This document shows positions 60,905 to 64,000 of a stretch of 64,000 nt of DNA, piece by piece. Under the pieces are notes generated by a model. It had not been told where the DNA came from. It saw only the letters and a program-made list of their open reading frames with translations, and did not search any database. The stretch is from Lepeophtheirus salmonis (Eukaryota; Arthropoda; Copepoda; Siphonostomatoida; Caligidae). Both the position numbers and the translations under genes were made by a program. Position 1 is the first letter of the stretch, and the number at the start of each line of letters is the position of its first letter. The DNA lies in NCBI RefSeq assembly GCF_016086655.4, contig NC_092584.1, forward strand, positions 10,715,907-10,779,906. The letters run 5' to 3'.

Positions 60905-61790
60905 ATAAACCTTTTTTTCAGAAATTTACGGGACAATGTGCCTTTGGACTGGGAGGCACTCACCATAAATCAGCTAACAATACATGATATTGTTGTTTAC
61001 TCTGTTTTTTTTTTTTGTTTTTTTACATGGAAAATTTAATTTTCCTTCTATTAGACATGCCAAGTTATGCAAGTATAACTTCCTCAGCATTTAAAAATAT
61101 GAATTTTTTTAATTTAAAAGAGGACCCTGTCCTGTTAAGGTGTGATAGATATATTATTAGGGAATTAAATCTGTCTAGTAACTGGATGCGTAGGATTATG
61201 TCTTTTACTTACCGAGTAGCTGATGGAAGAAAATTCACAGCTCATTTTGAAATGGCCACATGATTTTTTTTTAAGCAAGCCATGTAAAGATTGTGGTAAA
61301 TTATTCAACACTATTAGACACTTTTTTTCGAAATGTCCACAATTACATATTCTGAGATCATTACTAGTTTAAACCTGAGGGGTCTGGAGGAAAATAGCGT
61401 TAATATAATTACGGCAATAATTTGTTTCGGCATGTCATCAAAAATAAAAAAGTACTCATCAAGCCAGGTAGATAGAGAATGCGTTATTAAATGGTAATAT
61501 CTACCAATTAAAGAATATAACTGTAAGAGAAGCTGTGGTTGTAGAGGATATTCGTGCTATTTTAATTTTGGAGTTGGAAAGATATGGTGCGCTTGAATTA
61601 AAAATCCCCAGGACGATTGAGGGTGCTTGGGATGTGGCCTCGGATAGCATAAGATGCATAGGATGTAATTTATCAAACACATCAAGACATTTTTGGACTT
61701 TGCAGAAAATACTCAAAATTTTAAAAAGAGCAAAAAACAAACAAACTAGAGAGTTATTAGTATAAAAGCAAATTTGCTCTTAATGTTATA
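60905..61790 (+). mobile_element. Unidentified coding repeat X, longer copy
   Basis: Homologous to 18,785-19,390 (minus strand). It encodes, over three frames, MPSYASITSSAFKNMNFFNL, RYIIRELNLSSNWMRRIMSF and VADGRKFTAHFEMA (61,057-61,260). A Cys/His motif follows, SKPCKDCGKLFNTIRHFFSK then CPQL (C-x2-C-x8-H-x4-C, about 61,278-61,340). The last part is VVVEDIRAILILELERYGAL, KIPRTIEGAWDVASD, TSRHFWTLQKILKILK, ending with a TAA near 61,763. A C-x2-C-x8-H-x4-C motif near the end is common in non-LTR retrotransposon ORF2 proteins, so X may be the 3' end of a LINE, but no reverse transcriptase is attached. A second, internally deleted copy in this window supports a mobile origin. Confidence 0.65.
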
Positions 61791-62860
61791 TGTTTGTATT
61801 TTATTGATTTTAGATGGTAATTATATTAGATTAGGTCGATGAGTTTTTTTATAATTGTAGCCTTATTCTGGTGAAGAAATATGGAACTATAATGTTTAAT
61901 TATATTTCTGTAAATGAGAATTTTAGGTAATTCTAATTTTTATAAATTATTTCTGTTTAAATAAAGGTAAAAGAAAAAAATAACTCTCATCACATCAATA
62001 CATCAACTTTTTATAAGGTTTTTCTCAAGTGCCATTCTATGATTATACAAAAATATATAATCATAGAATTCCACTAGATTATGTGATTATACACCATGTA
62101 CGTTTATATAGCGATGGGAATTAAGTTGAGCAATATTATCATAATGAAGGACATACTTATACAGAAGGGGAGAGGCAGCAGGTACTGGCTTTCTAATTCA
62201 CTTAACCCAATATTAACAAGTGTTTTTTTTTATCTATCGCTTCAGTTGAATTTGGAAAGGAGAAGGATCTTTATAGTTTTTGTTTTGTAATATTCTTCAA
62301 ACTATTTTGCTATTCCAAATTATATTCTTAACTGAAGTATGGTATCTTTCGACCAAGTTTGAAAAGGTAAGTTAAAATTTTCCAATACTTAAAAAAATTA
62401 ACCGCTAACGAGTTTATAATTATCAATTAATCTATTATTCTGAATATGAAGCATCTTTTTACTTATTTTTTCCCCCTTAGATCGAAATTATTCATTATTT
62501 TAGTATAAATTATAATAAACAATTCTATTCTCCTCCTCCCAGAATATTATTGTAATATATGTTCATACTTATTATATTTAAATTTCTTGATTAATATTTA
62601 AAACTAAACTAATCAATAATCAATCAAAATTGACTTATTCTGAAAGATTTAAAAAAAAATTGAAATAAAATGTGTATTCTATCATTATTGTTAGAATATG
62701 AAGTACTTGAAGACAAAATAAATAAGATATTAGCTTCTAAGTAAGGCTCTTCATTTTATTCTCTTTTTTAGTGGTTTTATAAATTTTATATTCATTTTAA
62801 TGAAGATAAAGTATAAAATAGTAAAATTATCAAATGTTTAAATCAGTTTTTTATATTCTT
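61791..62860. other. No gene seen
   Basis: A hairpin (62,034-62,069) is listed separately. The 64-codon plus frame at 62,096-62,290 has no domain. Confidence 0.4.
62034..62069. repeat. Perfect inverted repeat, 14-bp arms
   Basis: ATTCTATGATTATA (62,034-62,047) and TATAATCATAGAAT (62,056-62,069) pair exactly around an 8-base loop. A partial third copy of GATTATA follows at 62,084-62,093. Confidence 0.75.
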
Positions 62861-63040
62861 AGATTTTCATCTATCCATTTCTTTCATGTCGAAATATTGC
62901 ACTGAATTGTAGTTACAACCTAAAAACTTGATTTAAAAAAAATACTTTAAAGTCCCAACCAGTAATGTTTGAATGTTTTAATCGTCATTTTTGTATTCTA
63001 CGGTTTAAATAACAATAATAATTTTGGGTTTCAGCATGTT
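62861..63040. repeat. Dispersed repeat R, copy 3
   Basis: Copy of the 47,842 repeat and the most regular of the three: TTTCATGTCGAAATATTG, AACTTGATTTAAAAAAAATA, TGTTTGAATGTTTTAATCGTC, ATTTTTGTATTCTA, TTTTGGGTTTCAGCATGTTG. With copy 2 it brackets repeat X in the same orientation, about 2.0 kb apart. Confidence 0.75.
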
Positions 63041-64000
63041 GCTGCATGGCATAATATACTTTGTCAGTAAGTCAAATAAAAAAGCCGTAAATGAACATGG
63101 TAATCTGACAATTTGCAGAATGTTAGGATAGAGTGTAACTTAGCTCTTATAGCATTTTATTAGATCAGCTGCAAGCAATCATGAGAAGGCGGAAATAATC
63201 AAACGCTTACATATGTATATAGCTAAGAATTAGGGTGGTATTACTCCAATTTTAATCCTAAATTCTATTTTTTTTATATGAGCAGAATCTGAAATGAACA
63301 TTATTGCTACTACGTTTGGTACTTTGCCAAGGGTTGAATTGAAATAATTGAAAAATGACTTATTTTAATGCTGAAACATCAGAAAATACTAATCTCATAA
63401 CCCCCCCCCAAATCATTTATTCATAAATGATTATACCTCATATTCTAATAAATACAAATTAATATTTGCTAATTATAAACAAGCTCAATAAATTAAAATA
63501 AACAAATATGTAAAAAATTTTGGTGAGGGTATTTAACAGTAGTTAATTATTAGCAACAGTATTTTCATCTATAAATCACAATAGATGGTTTCAAAATGTT
63601 TATTTAACAAAAATTTAATTAATTCCAACATACTTTTATTTTATTAAAAAATATATAACACAAAAAATTTTAATTTTCAAACCCTTTACATTTGCAAAGC
63701 TATTGTCAACAAGAAGAAGCAAGAACTATCTTCTGCCTTATTGATTGTAGTATTTATACAAAGAAGTACAAAACACTATTATAAAACAGGGCCAAGCTTT
63801 TTAATGTTGTTACCTGATTCAGGAAGAGCCCTCCCTGCTTTAATATATGTTTTTATTTTCCAAAGTTGTCATAATTTATTGTATTGATTCTATCTTCAAT
63901 ATGTTATCTCAAGGTCAATGGAGTCCAAAAGTAAATGATTGGTGTCAAATATTGAGGAATAACTTGTGGAAAAGGATATCTTGCCATTGCCAAGACTACA
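63041..64000. other. No gene seen
   Basis: A+T-rich; includes a run of nine C near 63,402. No supported feature. Confidence 0.4.

Overview
The window looks like a stretch of a metazoan nuclear genome, most likely an arthropod. It is strongly A+T rich (my impression is about 70%, not computed), has poly-A/T runs and no prokaryotic operon structure, and the longest open frame is only about 160 codons. The transposon mix (Tc1/mariner, Merlin/ISXO2, P superfamily, hAT, RNase H-bearing and CR1/Jockey-like LINEs) and a short-intron astacin-type sequence would fit a crustacean such as a parasitic copepod. That placement is inference; nothing in the window identifies a species. I find no tRNA, rRNA, CRISPR array or intact housekeeping gene.

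Layout. 0-10 kb: a Merlin/ISXO2-type transposase fragment (minus, 510-851), a dispersed direct repeat, a less A+T-rich island with one unrecognised coding-like stretch (3.6-5.0 kb), a mariner C-terminal remnant (7.0-7.5 kb) and an internally deleted mariner (9.8-10.3 kb, minus). 10-19 kb: essentially empty A+T-rich DNA. 19-26 kb: a decayed copy of an unidentified coding repeat (here called X, 18.8-19.4 kb, minus), a tandem array with a period near 190-200 bp (20.9-21.4 kb), a Tc1-like N-terminal fragment (22.3-22.5 kb, minus), a perfect 19-bp-arm hairpin and a 3-unit minisatellite. 26-36 kb: a CR1/Jockey-like LINE remnant with a broken catalytic box (26.7-27.6 kb), a second internally deleted mariner sharing terminal, coding and 3' sequence with the 10-kb copy (30.9-31.6 kb), a two-exon astacin-type sequence whose zinc site is destroyed (33.9-34.3 kb), and the C-terminal part of a multicopy GERFHQD-type protein (35.0-35.4 kb, minus). 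36-48 kb: small tandem repeats, a P-superfamily transposase pseudogene (41.4-43.1 kb, minus), a cluster of heat-shock-element-like motifs and the first copy of a dispersed repeat (R). 48-57 kb: a complete non-autonomous hAT element with terminal inverted repeats and 8-bp target duplication (49,272-49,807), local duplications, and a candidate N-terminal fragment of the GERFHQD-type family (56.7-57.1 kb, minus). 57.8-60.5 kb: the best preserved element, a 5'-truncated LINE with reverse transcriptase, RNase H and a C-terminal Cys motif. 60.6-63.0 kb: R, X, then R again.

No gene set works together here. The window reads as a gene-poor transposon graveyard in which nearly every recognisable coding stretch is a broken mobile-element protein. 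The most interesting signals are the two mariner copies whose catalytic cores were deleted at different points, the R and X families that match nothing I can name, the hAT element with clean boundaries, and the astacin-type sequence with HExxH changed to HDLLR.
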